Source: Dethiosulfatarculus sandiegensis (lineage in GTDB: Bacteria; Desulfobacterota; Desulfarculia; Desulfarculales; Desulfarculaceae). Taken from it: 64,000 nucleotides of DNA. A program made the position numbers and the translations under genes. Below are positions 34,907-44,281 of this stretch, piece by piece; position 1 is the first letter of the stretch, and each line of letters opens with the position of its first letter. The notes below the pieces were generated by a model. It had not been told where the DNA came from. It worked only from the letters and a program-made list of their open reading frames with translations, and made no database searches. The stretch lies in contig NZ_AZAC01000016.1 in NCBI RefSeq assembly GCF_000931935.2, positions 62,001 through 126,000 on the forward strand. Direction: 5' to 3'.

Positions 34907-36154
34907 TCAATCGGGAATCACCTTGGAAACCGGAACCAGCCTCATTTCTTTTTTCAGTCTTGCCTTGTATTTTTCAATCACGGATATAGTGCTTTTATGG
35001 GGATGACCAATGGCCACCACCCTGTTCTGGCGTTTGGACAGGCTGATAAACCTCTCCATCTGCCTGCGAATCGCCTCAGGGCTGGGATCGTGATCCAGAA
35101 ACACGTGTCTACGCCAGGTCCTCATGCCCAGGGATTGGGCCACTTTCATGGCCTGGGAATTGGGGGAAGTAAAGCTGTCCACAAAGAAAAGCCCGCGGTC
35201 TTTGATTTGGTTTAAAACCGGTTTAAGGACTCTGGGGCTTTCCGTGAACTGAGACCCCATATGGTTATTAACCCCCACCGCTAAAGGCACTGAATCGATA
35301 TCCGCTTTTGTGACTGCTTTTAATTTGGCAAAGGGCATGTCCAGATACAGGCCTCCCGGCCCTGGGCTGACCTTGGGATAACTTTTAGGCTGCATGGGCA
35401 AGTGCAGTAAGATTTCTTTTTTATGGCGCGCAGCCAGGCCCGCCACCTCCTTGCCATGGGGGGCATGGGGAAGAATGGAAAAAGTAATGGGCAGACTCAT
35501 CCGGGCCAGGATTTGGGCCGGTTTAAGCTGATACCCCATATCATCTATGATGATGGCGGCCAGGTGTCTTTTATCCGCCTTTGGAATACTGGTTGAACTT
35601 GGCAGGCCGTTGTGTAGGAGGATCACCCTGTGGGTCAGTCTCTTTTGGTAATAAACCAAAAGAATCAAACCTCTTTTGTGCCTTTGCCGAGCTATTTTCA
35701 ACTTAAAGCCCTTCAACCCTTTAAGCAGAGCGTTTTTAAGGGTTGAAATCTGTTTCTTGTCCTTTACGCGGCACTGGATTTCCGTAACATACCCGCCTTG
35801 GGCGGTTCTGATATTGAGCCTTGTACGATCCAGGGAAAGACCGCCCCTCCTAAGGCTTTTCAGGATGGCTTCATCTATCCTGTGAAGGGTTTCTTCCCAG
35901 GTGTCATGCTGGGGTTCTTCGTAGATTATACTTTTCGGTTGATTGGTTTTATGGGTTTTAGGGGGCGTGCTTTGGGGCGAGCCTTGAATAAGCCACCAGA
36001 CAAAGGTGCCCATAACCGCCAAAAGGACAGCTGAAAGGGCGCTGTAGACCAGCGCCCTGGTGTCAAAGACCCGGGCGAAACCGGATTTTTTGGTCTTTCG
36101 CCCGGGTTTTTTCTTTGTCTTGTTAAGTTTTTTTATGACCGGTTTTTTGGCCAC
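34907..36154 (-). CDS. divergent polysaccharide deacetylase family protein (YibQ-like)
   Basis: 415 residues from a GTG start three bases after ctpA. A basic N-terminal tail and a single transmembrane helix (about 31-52) are followed by a charged region (about 60-180) and a C-terminal deacetylase-like barrel: AAIIIDDMGY, ILLHLPMQPKSY, GVNNHMGSQF, FFVDSFTSPNS and AIGHPHKST. The family (DUF610) resembles NodB enzymes but keeps only part of the metal site, so its activity is unknown. Usually found with envC and ctpA, as here. The N-terminal extension before the barrel is long. Confidence 0.85.
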   Translation of the reverse strand: MAKKPVIKKLNKTKKKPGRKTKKSGFARVFDTRALVYSALSAVLLAVMGTFVWWLIQGSPQSTPPKTHKTNQPKSIIYEEPQHDTWEETLHRIDEAILKSLRRGGLSLDRTRLNIRTAQGGYVTEIQCRVKDKKQISTLKNALLKGLKGFKLKIARQRHKRGLILLVYYQKRLTHRVILLHNGLPSSTSIPKADKRHLAAIIIDDMGYQLKPAQILARMSLPITFSILPHAPHGKEVAGLAARHKKEILLHLPMQPKSYPKVSPGPGGLYLDMPFAKLKAVTKADIDSVPLAVGVNNHMGSQFTESPRVLKPVLNQIKDRGLFFVDSFTSPNSQAMKVAQSLGMRTWRRHVFLDHDPSPEAIRRQMERFISLSKRQNRVVAIGHPHKSTISVIEKYKARLKKEMRLVPVSKVIPD

Positions 36155-36157
36155 GGT

Positions 36158-37540
36158 TTAGCGTTCTTCTGTTGTGGCCCCATGGCTGTATTTTGTTTTG
36201 GCCACTTTTTCGAAGACCTGCCAGGCCTTTAACAGATCCAGGGCCCGACGCAGCTGATTATCCTTGGCCAGACGTTCGGCCGTCATATAAAGCTTATCGT
36301 CGGTTTCTTCTTCGTCTTTATTTTTGTTTTCAGCCTCAGGGTCTTCTTCGGCTTTCATGGCTCCGTTTAAGTCTTTTTCCCTGATGCCATGGAATTTTTC
36401 CTTTTTGTTGGGCTTTTCAGGCGGAGGCTCAAAGGCCACCACTACATCGGGAACAATTCCCTTGGCCTGGATAGCACGGCCGCTGGGCACATAGTAGCGG
36501 GCTGTTGTGAGGCGCAAGGCCCCGTTGTCATCCATGGGGATAATGGTCTGTACAGAGCCCTTGCCAAAACTGGTTGTGCCCATTATTATGGCGCGGCTGT
36601 GATCCTGGAGCGCTCCGGCCACAATTTCACTGGCGCTGGCAGTTCCGTTGTTGACCAGACAGACAATGGGATAATCACCCGCAGTCATGGAGCCTGTGGC
36701 CCTGAAGACCATTTCCTGACCGGGAAGCCTGCCTTTGGTGGAGACAATGACACCGTCTTCCAGGAATTGATCGGCCACACCCACGGCTTCTTGCAAAAGA
36801 CCGCCCGGATCATTGCGCAGGTCCAGCACCAGACCTTTCAAGGGGATTTTTTGGGTCTGAAGGTTGCGCAGGGCCTTAACCAGGTCACTTGTGGTGTTCT
36901 CCTGGAAGGTGCTGATTCTTACATAACCGTAACCGTCTTCAATTATTTTATGACGCACGCTCACCAGGGGGATAACGTCCCTGACAATAGGTATGTCAAG
37001 CAGCCTGGCCTCGCCCTCGCGCATGATCGAAAGCACCACCTTATCACCCTTGGGACCGCGAATAGCCTTTACCGCGTCCATGCTGGTCATCCCCTTGGTG
37101 AGTTTGCCGTCGATTTTTACGATGCGGTCTCCGGCCTTTATTCCGGCCTTGTAGGCCGGAGTCCCTTCAATGGGGGAGACTACGGTGAGAATGCCGTCTT
37201 TGGTGGTGATCTCAATTCCCACCCCGGTGAAACTGCCTTTGGTTTCCACCTGCAGTTCCTTGTATTCTTCAGGCGTGAGGTAGGAGGAATGAGGATCAAG
37301 GCTGGAAACCATGCCCTTTATGGCTGCGTTTATCAGCTCCTCAGGCGACTTTTTCTCGACATATTTACGTTCAATCTCCGCCAATGCCTCGGTAAAGACG
37401 CGCATACGCCTGTATTCTGCGTCACTGGCCGCCTGAGCCGGCAGATTACGGGAAAAACCGATAACGCAGGCCGCGGCAACAACAGAGAAAAACAGAATGG
37501 CCAAAGGCGTTTTCAGTACGCTTAACCGGCCTTTTTGCAT
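36158..37540 (-). CDS. ctpA: C-terminal processing peptidase, S41 family
   Basis: Periplasmic serine protease that trims proteins or controls murein hydrolases. I start at ATG 37540 (MQKGRLSVLK), which has AGGAGG at ideal spacing and begins a signal anchor. Order: signal helix, N-terminal S41 part (RKYVEKKSPEELINAAIKGM in part), a PDZ domain (GVGIEITTKDGILTV, AGIKAGDRIVKIDG) and the catalytic core with serine in NGTASASEIVAGAL and lysine in SFGKGSVQTI. An acidic lysine/glutamate-rich tract follows near the C-terminus (about 390-425). About 460 residues. Lies in ftsE-ftsX-envC-ctpA-yibQ. Confidence 0.93.
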   Translation of the reverse strand: MQKGRLSVLKTPLAILFFSVVAAACVIGFSRNLPAQAASDAEYRRMRVFTEALAEIERKYVEKKSPEELINAAIKGMVSSLDPHSSYLTPEEYKELQVETKGSFTGVGIEITTKDGILTVVSPIEGTPAYKAGIKAGDRIVKIDGKLTKGMTSMDAVKAIRGPKGDKVVLSIMREGEARLLDIPIVRDVIPLVSVRHKIIEDGYGYVRISTFQENTTSDLVKALRNLQTQKIPLKGLVLDLRNDPGGLLQEAVGVADQFLEDGVIVSTKGRLPGQEMVFRATGSMTAGDYPIVCLVNNGTASASEIVAGALQDHSRAIIMGTTSFGKGSVQTIIPMDDNGALRLTTARYYVPSGRAIQAKGIVPDVVVAFEPPPEKPNKKEKFHGIREKDLNGAMKAEEDPEAENKNKDEEETDDKLYMTAERLAKDNQLRRALDLLKAWQVFEKVAKTKYSHGATTEER

Positions 37541-37603
37541 GAAAGCCTCCTGGGTGAAATACAACATGTTTGAATTTTAATGTATCTGTCTGACAAGTCT
37601 GGG

Positions 37604-38728
37604 TCAAGAACCCAAGCGCAGCCATTTTAACGGGTTTACCGGTTTGGCTCCTTTTCGTACTTCCAAGTATACCAAAGCCGTGCCGCCAACCTGGCCGACT
37701 ACACTCCCCGCCTTAACATTTTGACCCTTATCCACAGAAAGGTTCCCAAGACAGGCAAGTACAGTATGCACTCTTTGACCGTGGTCTAAAACAATTACTT
37801 TTCCATATCCCGCCAGGTTTCCCGCATAGGCGACCTTTCCCCACCAGGGAGAGCGAACCAATGATCCGGGCCTGGCCTTTATGAAAATGCCATGTTTTTC
37901 CGGCAAGTTCAAGTTGGTTGGAGCCCCTTCCACCGGAGGGGAGAGGTTTCCCTTGGCCGCCACAACACCCTTAATCGGCGGAACCAGGATTTTACCGCGT
38001 TTTTGTTCCGGCGGCAGGGTCTTTACCATTGCCAGGGTCCTGACCAGCCTGGCCTGGGCCTGGTTAAGGGTGTTTATATTTTCCGAAAGTTTTTTTCCCT
38101 GAGCCTCCAGATTGTTAAGCAGCCCGCCGTTTTTTTGCTCCATCTCCTTCAGGGTTTTTTCGGTCTCCTGTTGATCCTTGATGTACTCCAGAAATTCATT
38201 CTGCTTAAAGGCCAGGCTTGTCTTAAGTTTTTCGTATTTTTTTTGGCGTATTTTTATTTTTTGCAGTTTTTCCCTGGAATCCGCCGCCAATCTGGCCAGG
38301 GCCTGACTGCGAGTCAACGCATCATGAAAAGAATTGGCTCCGGCCCATATGGCCAGGCCGGTGTCCGGTCCGTGCAGGTACATGGCCCGCAAACGTTCAC
38401 CGTATATCTCACGCATTTTGAGAAGACTTGGTTGCAGCTCAGCCGCTTCCCGGCGCAGATCCTCAAGCCGTCCGGAAGATTTGAGCGCCAGGGCCTTTAG
38501 TTCGTTTATGCGGGCCCTGGCCCTGATCCTGCGGATTTTAAGGGAATTGATCTCCAGATGAATGGCTTCGATTGTGCGGGTGAGCTGATTTCTCTGATCC
38601 ACCAGGGTTGAGAGCCTGGTTTTGAGCTCCCGGCGGGCGGTTTCCAGGGAGTCCGGTTTTTGAGCCGCCCCAAGGGGCAAAGGCAACACCAGACAAAGGC
38701 AGGTTAAAGCAAAAAAGATGCGCCTCAA
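37604..38728 (-). CDS. envC: EnvC-like murein hydrolase activator
   Basis: Periplasmic protein that links FtsEX to cell wall amidases. I start at TTG 38728, which overlaps the ftsX stop by two bases and has AAGGGGG five bases upstream; the longer frame to 38983 lies inside ftsX. It has a signal peptide (MRRIFFALTCLCLVLPLPLG), two long coiled-coil stretches (about 25-110 and 150-220) and a C-terminal LytM domain. That domain lacks the second zinc motif: where peptidases have HLHFE this reads LVYLEV, and YAHLS is LACLGN. It is therefore expected to be inactive, like EnvC. 374 residues. Confidence 0.9.
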   Translation of the reverse strand: MRRIFFALTCLCLVLPLPLGAAQKPDSLETARRELKTRLSTLVDQRNQLTRTIEAIHLEINSLKIRRIRARARINELKALALKSSGRLEDLRREAAELQPSLLKMREIYGERLRAMYLHGPDTGLAIWAGANSFHDALTRSQALARLAADSREKLQKIKIRQKKYEKLKTSLAFKQNEFLEYIKDQQETEKTLKEMEQKNGGLLNNLEAQGKKLSENINTLNQAQARLVRTLAMVKTLPPEQKRGKILVPPIKGVVAAKGNLSPPVEGAPTNLNLPEKHGIFIKARPGSLVRSPWWGKVAYAGNLAGYGKVIVLDHGQRVHTVLACLGNLSVDKGQNVKAGSVVGQVGGTALVYLEVRKGAKPVNPLKWLRLGS

Positions 38729-39621
38729 AATTCCCCCTTGGGGCGCAAGGCCCGGCTTACACCCAAAAAACCGCCCAACACCGCGGCCAATACAGCCAAA
38801 AAGGAAATAATCACCGGCGCCTGCCAGGGAAAACTCATCAGTTGCCTGGCATTGAACCCCAGGGGCAGGGCCTTGGGCGAGGCAAGAACGCGTAAGAGCC
38901 CCCAGATCAGGAGACTGGCCAGGGTTGAGGAAACAAAGGCCTGGATCAGGGCCTCTATTAAAAAAGGTATCCTGATGAACCAATTTGACGCGCCGACCAG
39001 GTCCATTACCTCCAGCTGGTCCCTGCGTACATAGATCGCAATACGCACGGTGTTTAAAACCAGAAACACGATTCCCGCAAATAAAAGCAGGCCAAGCGCC
39101 ATGGCCAGCTCCCAGGCGGTGCCTGCAAAATCCTCCATTTTGCGCAACCAGGGACGGGTGGTCACCACTTCCGTCACATGGGGCAGGCCCTTTATCTGCT
39201 CGGCCAGGGTTTTCTGAACTGCTCCGGGCAACAGAAAAACCTCTATGGTGGGGGGCAGGGGATTCTGTTTAAGTCCATTCAGAATATCGGCATTTTCCCC
39301 CAATTGACGGGTAAAGCGGTTTAAGGCCTTTTTTTTGTTTATAAAAGTTGCTTTGGCCACCTCGCTTCTCACCGCCAGTTGTCTGGTGAGATACCAGCCG
39401 TCGGATTCGGCTATGGAATCATCCAAGACCACCATCATGGCCGCACCGGTAATCATCTGCTGGTAAGCGCCGGAAAGATTCAGGCAAAGGGTTACATATG
39501 CGCCCAAAATGGCCAGGGACACGGTTAAGCTCATTATGGCGGCCCATTGCAGCCATAAATCCCGTTTCATTTGCTTAAAGGCCCTGGCAAAAGGACCCAT
39601 GCTCGGCTGTTTGGGGCTCAT
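38725..39621 (-). CDS. ftsX: cell division ABC-type protein FtsX
   Basis: 298-residue inner membrane subunit of FtsEX. One span near residues 25-50, a periplasmic loop of about 100 residues (STPTIEVFLL-like strand reads PPTIEVFLLPG), and three spans in the C-terminal half (LALGLLLFAGIVFLVL and following) give the four-span FtsX layout. The cytoplasmic RRDQLEVMDLVGAS coupling helix is typical. Overlaps ftsE by four bases and envC by four. Confidence 0.92.
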   Translation of the reverse strand: MSPKQPSMGPFARAFKQMKRDLWLQWAAIMSLTVSLAILGAYVTLCLNLSGAYQQMITGAAMMVVLDDSIAESDGWYLTRQLAVRSEVAKATFINKKKALNRFTRQLGENADILNGLKQNPLPPTIEVFLLPGAVQKTLAEQIKGLPHVTEVVTTRPWLRKMEDFAGTAWELAMALGLLLFAGIVFLVLNTVRIAIYVRRDQLEVMDLVGASNWFIRIPFLIEALIQAFVSSTLASLLIWGLLRVLASPKALPLGFNARQLMSFPWQAPVIISFLAVLAAVLGGFLGVSRALRPKGEF

Positions 39622-40283
39622 GAGCCTTCTTCCAAACGGCCCTGATAAAGGCGGATCACCTTGGGGCCGCGAACCAGCTTAATCAGCTGGGGATCATGGG
39701 TGGCCACAATCACAGTGGTTCCCCTGGTATGGGCCTGGACCACCAGGCGCATGATTTCTCTTGCATTTTCAGGGTCCAGGTTGCCGGTTGGTTCATCGGC
39801 CAATAACAGTTTGGGCCGGGCCACCAAGGCCCGGGCAATGGCCACCCTTTGCTGTTCACCGCCGGAAAGGGTCTCCACCAGGGTGTGGGCCCTGGCGGCC
39901 AGCCCCACTTGGGCCAGGGTTTTTGAAACCTGGTTGGCCATGGTTTTTCCGTTAATACCGGCGACACTCAAGGCAAGGGCTGTGTTTTCATAAACAGTAA
40001 GCCCCCTGACCAACTTGAAATCCTGGAAAATAACCCCGATTTTTCTGCGCAACCTCGGCATTGCCCGGGCGGGTATGCGCCCCATATCCGCGCCCAGGAC
40101 TTTCACCAGTCCGGAGCTGGGCAGCTCGGCGCCGAAAAGCAGCCTTAAAAAGGTTGTTTTGCCTGCGCCTGAGGGCCCGCTTAAATAAACGAACTGGCCG
40201 GGCTGTATGTGCAGATTGATTTCATCCAAAGCAGGTTTGGTGCGGCCGTGATAGGTTTTCTTTACTTGCTCAAAAAAGACCAT
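39618..40283 (-). CDS. ftsE: cell division ATPase FtsE
   Basis: ABC ATPase that drives FtsX and, through it, EnvC-dependent amidases at the septum. Walker [15 protein letters not shown], signature [15 protein letters not shown], Walker [13 protein letters not shown] and switch ATHDPQLI are all intact. 221 residues. First gene of the five-gene run; overlaps ftsX by four bases. The gap to the tolC-like gene upstream carries that gene's terminator. Confidence 0.95.
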   Translation of the reverse strand: MVFFEQVKKTYHGRTKPALDEINLHIQPGQFVYLSGPSGAGKTTFLRLLFGAELPSSGLVKVLGADMGRIPARAMPRLRRKIGVIFQDFKLVRGLTVYENTALALSVAGINGKTMANQVSKTLAQVGLAARAHTLVETLSGGEQQRVAIARALVARPKLLLADEPTGNLDPENAREIMRLVVQAHTRGTTVIVATHDPQLIKLVRGPKVIRLYQGRLEEGS

Positions 40284-40390
40284 CTGGCCTCCAGCCGGAA
40301 GCGGTGAATAACTAACAGTCGTAACAGATCAAGATAGGATTCGGCTTACCGGTTCGGTCGGGATAAACCTTTTATCTACACAGGTAAAGC

Positions 40391-40440
40391 AAAAATGCAT
40401 TTCAGGCCGGTTTTTCGTTTCACAGCCTGAAATGCATTTT
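40391..40440 (-). terminator. intrinsic terminator after the TolC-family gene
   Basis: On the minus strand AAAATGCATTTCAGGC and GCCTGAAATGCATTTT (40425-40440 and 40392-40407) form a 16-pair stem followed by T residues and then ftsE 100 bases further on. It separates the tolC-like gene from the ftsE operon. Confidence 0.85.
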
Positions 40441-40472
40441 AAGGCCTTGCTCAATGAAAGGCAAAAGGGCTT

Positions 40473-41834
40473 TTATTTTTTACCCCTTATTTTGGTGGGC
40501 TCAAGCCCCACACCCATGGCTCTTTGCAGCCTGGCCCCGGCCAGATTATAGGTGGTAAGGGCTGAATAGTAGTTTTCCTGGGCCTGGGTTAAAAGGGTTT
40601 GGGCATCGAGCACCTCGGTATTGGTGGTCAGTTGCTCTTTAAAGCGCTCTTCGGTGATGCGGTAATTTTCCTTGGCCTGCTCAACCTGGGTGGTGGCTGT
40701 AATGATGTTTTTCTCAGAGTCTATCAAAAAGAGCCAGGCCTGTTTCACCTGCAGGTCTATCTGGTCCTTGAGGTTGTTTTCCAAGGCCGTAATCCGCATT
40801 TTGTCCGCCCTGGCCTGTCCTACCTTGTGTTTGGTGCGCCCCCACTCGAATATGCTCCAATCCAGGGAGGCCTGGACTTCCCAGCCGGAGTTGTCGTAAT
40901 ACTCGGAATCGCTTATATCCGGTGAATCACTAAGGTAGTTGTATCCCGCTTTCAAGCCTATCTCCGGGAAATATTCGCTCTGGGCCTTTTTGATAAGCTG
41001 GTCCGCCTGATTAAGCTGAATGCCCAGAGCCTTGAGTTCGGGCCTTTCTGTCCTGGCTTTGTGTTGGGCCTGGTTGTAGCTGATGTCTTTGTGATGACGG
41101 CGCAAGATGTCCTCAACCTGGACTTTTTCATCCACACCCCAGCCAATAAGGCTCGAGAGCTTGGCCTCGGCCAGGGAGACCGCGTTATCCGCAGCCACCT
41201 GGCTCTGCTGGGCATTGGCCAATTCAACTTTGACCTTCAACACGTCATTGACCGGTATGATCCCCACATCATAGAAATCCTGGGAAGTCTTTAAATGGGC
41301 CTCTAGCTGCCGCACGGCTTGGTTGGCTACTTCCAGTGATTTTTGGGCTTTCAGGTACTGGAAATAGGACTCCTTGGCTGAAAGCGCCACGTCGAGCTTG
41401 CCCAGGAGCAGGTCTGTCTTGGCCAGGTCGATTCCCAGTTCAGCCAGCTTGTGCATGCTTGTTATGCGAAAACCAGTAAAAATAGGCTGGGTTACAGTTG
41501 TTTTCCAACTATAGGTGTTTTCAGACCCAACTTCGAAAGTCATACCGGCTATGCTGGTTGTGGGAGCGTCTTGCACGCCCTTATAGGCATATTGGGTGTC
41601 CAAAGTGGGCAGATAATAGGTATAAGCTTCTTTTTCCGCCAACTTGGCCGAGTCCACCTTATGTTGCGAAGCCTTGAGGGTAGGTGAGTAGGACAGGGCC
41701 ATTGTAACCGCCTGATCCAGGGTAATAGGGTCAGCGGCTTTGGCTTGAACAGGTTCCAGGCAAAAGGCCAGGGCAATCAACGCGGAAATAATCCCGGATT
41801 TGTAAATAAATTTCTTGGATTTTTTACTGAACAC
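40473..41834 (-). CDS. TolC-family outer membrane efflux protein
   Basis: 453 residues from a GTG start with AGGAG at 7-base spacing. Signal peptide to about residue 33 (cleavage near VQAKA). Two repeats of the OEP domain: long heptad-rich helices (DLAKTDLLLGKLDVALSAK, EENYRITEERFKEQLTTN, in part) separated by short beta strands (YSWKTTVTQPIFTGF and WEVQASLDWSIFEWG), the trimeric barrel-plus-tunnel layout. No inner membrane pump or adaptor lies beside it, so its partners are unknown. Own terminator downstream. Confidence 0.88.
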   Translation of the reverse strand: MFSKKSKKFIYKSGIISALIALAFCLEPVQAKAADPITLDQAVTMALSYSPTLKASQHKVDSAKLAEKEAYTYYLPTLDTQYAYKGVQDAPTTSIAGMTFEVGSENTYSWKTTVTQPIFTGFRITSMHKLAELGIDLAKTDLLLGKLDVALSAKESYFQYLKAQKSLEVANQAVRQLEAHLKTSQDFYDVGIIPVNDVLKVKVELANAQQSQVAADNAVSLAEAKLSSLIGWGVDEKVQVEDILRRHHKDISYNQAQHKARTERPELKALGIQLNQADQLIKKAQSEYFPEIGLKAGYNYLSDSPDISDSEYYDNSGWEVQASLDWSIFEWGRTKHKVGQARADKMRITALENNLKDQIDLQVKQAWLFLIDSEKNIITATTQVEQAKENYRITEERFKEQLTTNTEVLDAQTLLTQAQENYYSALTTYNLAGARLQRAMGVGLEPTKIRGKK

Positions 41835-42110
41835 AGTTTTTCTCCTGATCCTTTAACAGGTTTTATTTATAAGTCTGGCTGCCTGTAACTCGCTTGCCGG
41901 ACAAGCTCCCTGTCGCTTATTGAATAGTGAAGGATCTGCGCTCAAGGGGGTTAGCTCCAGACAGGGTCGGGTAAACAAAGCAGAAACCTTTTAGCAAACA
42001 TTATCAGTATAACAAGTGTCTTGTGTTATAGATTCATTTTAGTCCCGTTTTGGCGATAACAGAAAAAGCAAATTCCTTGTCCGATTCGGCCAGGCTGATC
42101 ACCAATAAAT
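41835..42110. other. non-coding gap between glycosyltransferase and tolC-like genes
   Basis: Both neighbours are on the minus strand. A TATAAA on the minus strand 45 bases before the tolC-like start suggests a promoter, but there is no good -35 partner. Nothing else seen. Confidence 0.35.
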
Positions 42111-43076
42111 TCAGGTCAAAAGCCCCAGTCTGCGTATTGACCCCCAAAAAAGACCCGGTAAAGCAAAAAACGGCCTTAGCATCGCGAAAACTATGGATTT
42201 ACCCATCAGCTCGGGTTTCTTTTCCGTGACAAATTTAAAGAATTGCCGGTTGGGATAGTAATTCAACATAAAACACACCAGGCTGAGCGTCAACGCACGT
42301 TCCAGGTCATATGGCCACAGGCTGATAAAAAGCCCCAGGCCAAGCATTACAAATCCACTTTGCAAGGCCATGCCCGGCCAAGGTGCGGCTCCCCTTGGTT
42401 TGCTCGCACCCCATTTCTCTGCCTGCCAAAATTGATCCAACAGATTTTGGAGCAAGGTTTCGGGGTGGGCCCGGCGAACCGGCCAATTGTGATCACAGGC
42501 TATTTCAAAGCCCCGATCTTCCAGCTTTTCATATAAATAAGGATCCCCCTTCGGATCGGCGCATTGGTCACTGAAGCCACCGGCGTTTAAAAGGGCGCTT
42601 TTCCTGAAGGCGGCGTTCTGTAATTCAGGCTCCCAAAAAGTTTGGCTTAGAGCTGTAAAATTTGCGACTGCTTCAGCCACCTCGGGCCAGGCGCCTTTTC
42701 CGGGCAAAACTCCCGGAACGCCTCCCAGTGCGGCCAGGGATTCATTTTCCTTGAAGAATTCTCTTACTCTGGGCACAAAATCCGGCCCTATCAAAAAATC
42801 CGGAGAGATGAAACAAATTATTTCCCCCTTTGCAGCCTGCACCAATTGGTTCATGCCGGCCAAATTGGAGAGAGAGGCCAGGTGAATCAGGGAGGCTTTA
42901 CAGGGCAGGGCGCTGAAAAGAGGCAGAAGCCCGCCTTGGTTGATTCCTTCCCGGTCCGGGACAGCCAAAAGCAATTCGCTTTCCTCATCCAGCCAAGTCG
43001 CGGCAAGACTCAGAAAGGTTTCAAGGTGTTTTTGGTTTGGTTTGAAAATAACCGCGATGGTAACTTGCAAGTTCAT
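42111..43076 (-). CDS. glycosyltransferase family 2 protein with C-terminal membrane segment
   Basis: 321 residues. The N-terminal half reads as a GT2/GT-A fold in reduced form (TIAVIFKPNQKHLETFLSL, GMNQLVQAAKGEIICFISPDFLIGPDF given in part, where the usual DxD is SPD), followed by a PELQNAAFRKSALLNAGGF acceptor-loop-like segment and two or three hydrophobic spans (FVMLGLGLFISLWPY and following). The lack of a clear DxD makes catalysis less certain. Stands opposite the GT2 gene at 43449, sharing a 370-base divergent promoter region. Confidence 0.7.
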   Translation of the reverse strand: MNLQVTIAVIFKPNQKHLETFLSLAATWLDEESELLLAVPDREGINQGGLLPLFSALPCKASLIHLASLSNLAGMNQLVQAAKGEIICFISPDFLIGPDFVPRVREFFKENESLAALGGVPGVLPGKGAWPEVAEAVANFTALSQTFWEPELQNAAFRKSALLNAGGFSDQCADPKGDPYLYEKLEDRGFEIACDHNWPVRRAHPETLLQNLLDQFWQAEKWGASKPRGAAPWPGMALQSGFVMLGLGLFISLWPYDLERALTLSLVCFMLNYYPNRQFFKFVTEKKPELMGKSIVFAMLRPFFALPGLFWGSIRRLGLLT

Positions 43077-43207
43077 CTCTGCCTTTTATTGATTTTTCAT
43101 ATAGTTGAAAACCACCGCAGACCATAACAGGAACCAGGGCTCATCTCAAGGCCATCTGGTTTTATTTTGGGAGCTGTTTTGTCGGCCCCTAAAAAAATTC
43201 CGGCATT

Positions 43208-43265
43208 AAGTAAAGGCATATGCAGTCGACTGCACCCGCCTCTCCCTGGTAGTATGCTTTTACTT
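43208..43265. promoter_or_regulatory. large hairpin with an internal perfect palindrome
   Basis: The 14-base palindrome TGCAGTCGACTGCA (43221-43234) lies directly inside the longer imperfect pair AAGTAAAGGCATA (43208-43220) / TATGCTTTTACTT (43253-43265), with 12 of 13 bases matching. It lies in the divergent region of two glycosyltransferase genes, 100 bases upstream of the plus-strand promoter, and may be an operator or a terminator-like structure. Confidence 0.55.
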
Positions 43266-43362
43266 GAAGCGCTTGCGGGGTTTTACGAAAATAAATAAAG
43301 GTTTCACGCCTTTTTTCAGTCTTTTTAGACAACTTTAAGCGTTAGTTAAACAATTTTTACAC

Positions 43363-43390
43363 TTGACATCTGGGGGGGCTCAAGTAGCCT
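43363..43390 (+). promoter_or_regulatory. candidate sigma-70 promoter of the GT2/flippase-like pair
   Basis: TTGACA (43363-43368) with TAGCCT (43385-43390) at a spacing of 16; the -10 is poor, the -35 perfect. About 50 bases of leader to the ATG at 43449. Confidence 0.5.
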
Positions 43391-43448
43391 ACCAAGGTAT
43401 TTTTGAACCTTTATATAGTGGTCTGATTAATTAAGATAAGGTTGTATT

Positions 43449-44171
43449 ATGCTGCTTTCCATTGTTATGCCCGTTTACAATGAAGAACAGTTCTTGGAGG
43501 AGATCGTAAAACAAGTTCAGGCAGTGGACTTGGGCGATCTTGAGCGGGAGCTGGTCATGATCGATGACTGTTCCCAGGATAAAACTCCCCAGATAATGGC
43601 GGCCATGGAAGGCAAGACCAGTATAAACCCACAGGCAAAGCCGTTTGACCTGCCCATCCGCATTTTCAAACATCCGGTGAACCGGGGCAAGGGCGCGGCC
43701 CTTCGCACTGGCTTTGCCGAAGCCAAAGGCGATCTTATACTTATCCAGGACGCAGACCTGGAATATGATCCCGAAGATTATCCGGTGCTCTTAAAGCCGG
43801 TGCTCAGGGGAAAAACCCAGGTGGTCTACGGCTCCCGCTTTACCGGTGAAAGACGCAACATGTTCTTTCACCACTGGTTGGGCAACAAATTCCTCACCCT
43901 CACCACCAATATCCTCTACAACACCACCTTAAGTGATATGGAGACCTGCTATAAGCTTTTTACCAAAGAGGCCTTGGAGGGCCTGGTCATAAAGAGCGAC
44001 CGGTTCAATTTCGAGCCGGAGATCACGGCCAAGCTCCTTAAAAAAGGCCTGCGCATCTACGAGGTCCCCATCAAGTACACGGGCAGGGAGTTTGATGAAG
44101 GTAAAAAGATCACCTGGAGAGACGGTCTGGTGGCTCTTTGGTGCCTGATCAAGTTCCGGTTTGTGGATTGA
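43449..44171 (+). CDS. glycosyltransferase family 2, polyprenyl-phosphate hexosyltransferase type (DPM1-like)
   Basis: 240 residues and no transmembrane span. GT-A motifs: [36 protein letters not shown], the DxD in [22 protein letters not shown], and [10 protein letters not shown]. This pattern is that of dolichol/undecaprenyl-phosphate mannose or glucose synthases that load a sugar on a lipid carrier at the cytoplasmic face. The gene for a flippase-like membrane protein follows after 110 bases, a plausible partner. Confidence 0.88.
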   Translation: MLLSIVMPVYNEEQFLEEIVKQVQAVDLGDLERELVMIDDCSQDKTPQIMAAMEGKTSINPQAKPFDLPIRIFKHPVNRGKGAALRTGFAEAKGDLILIQDADLEYDPEDYPVLLKPVLRGKTQVVYGSRFTGERRNMFFHHWLGNKFLTLTTNILYNTTLSDMETCYKLFTKEALEGLVIKSDRFNFEPEITAKLLKKGLRIYEVPIKYTGREFDEGKKITWRDGLVALWCLIKFRFVD

Positions 44172-44281
44172 TCCGTTTTCTTCCGATATACCGCTTTTTT
44201 CTCCGGCTGCGCCTGGGGAAACAAGAAGCAGATCAAGGGCCGGCCTTAAGCCGCCCTTGTTTTTAGGCCTGGTGAAACCAC

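Noticed and set aside
36389..37525. 378-codon open frame on the plus strand
   Set aside because: It is antisense to ctpA, whose PDZ and catalytic motifs are clear; no ribosome binding site and no plausible protein.
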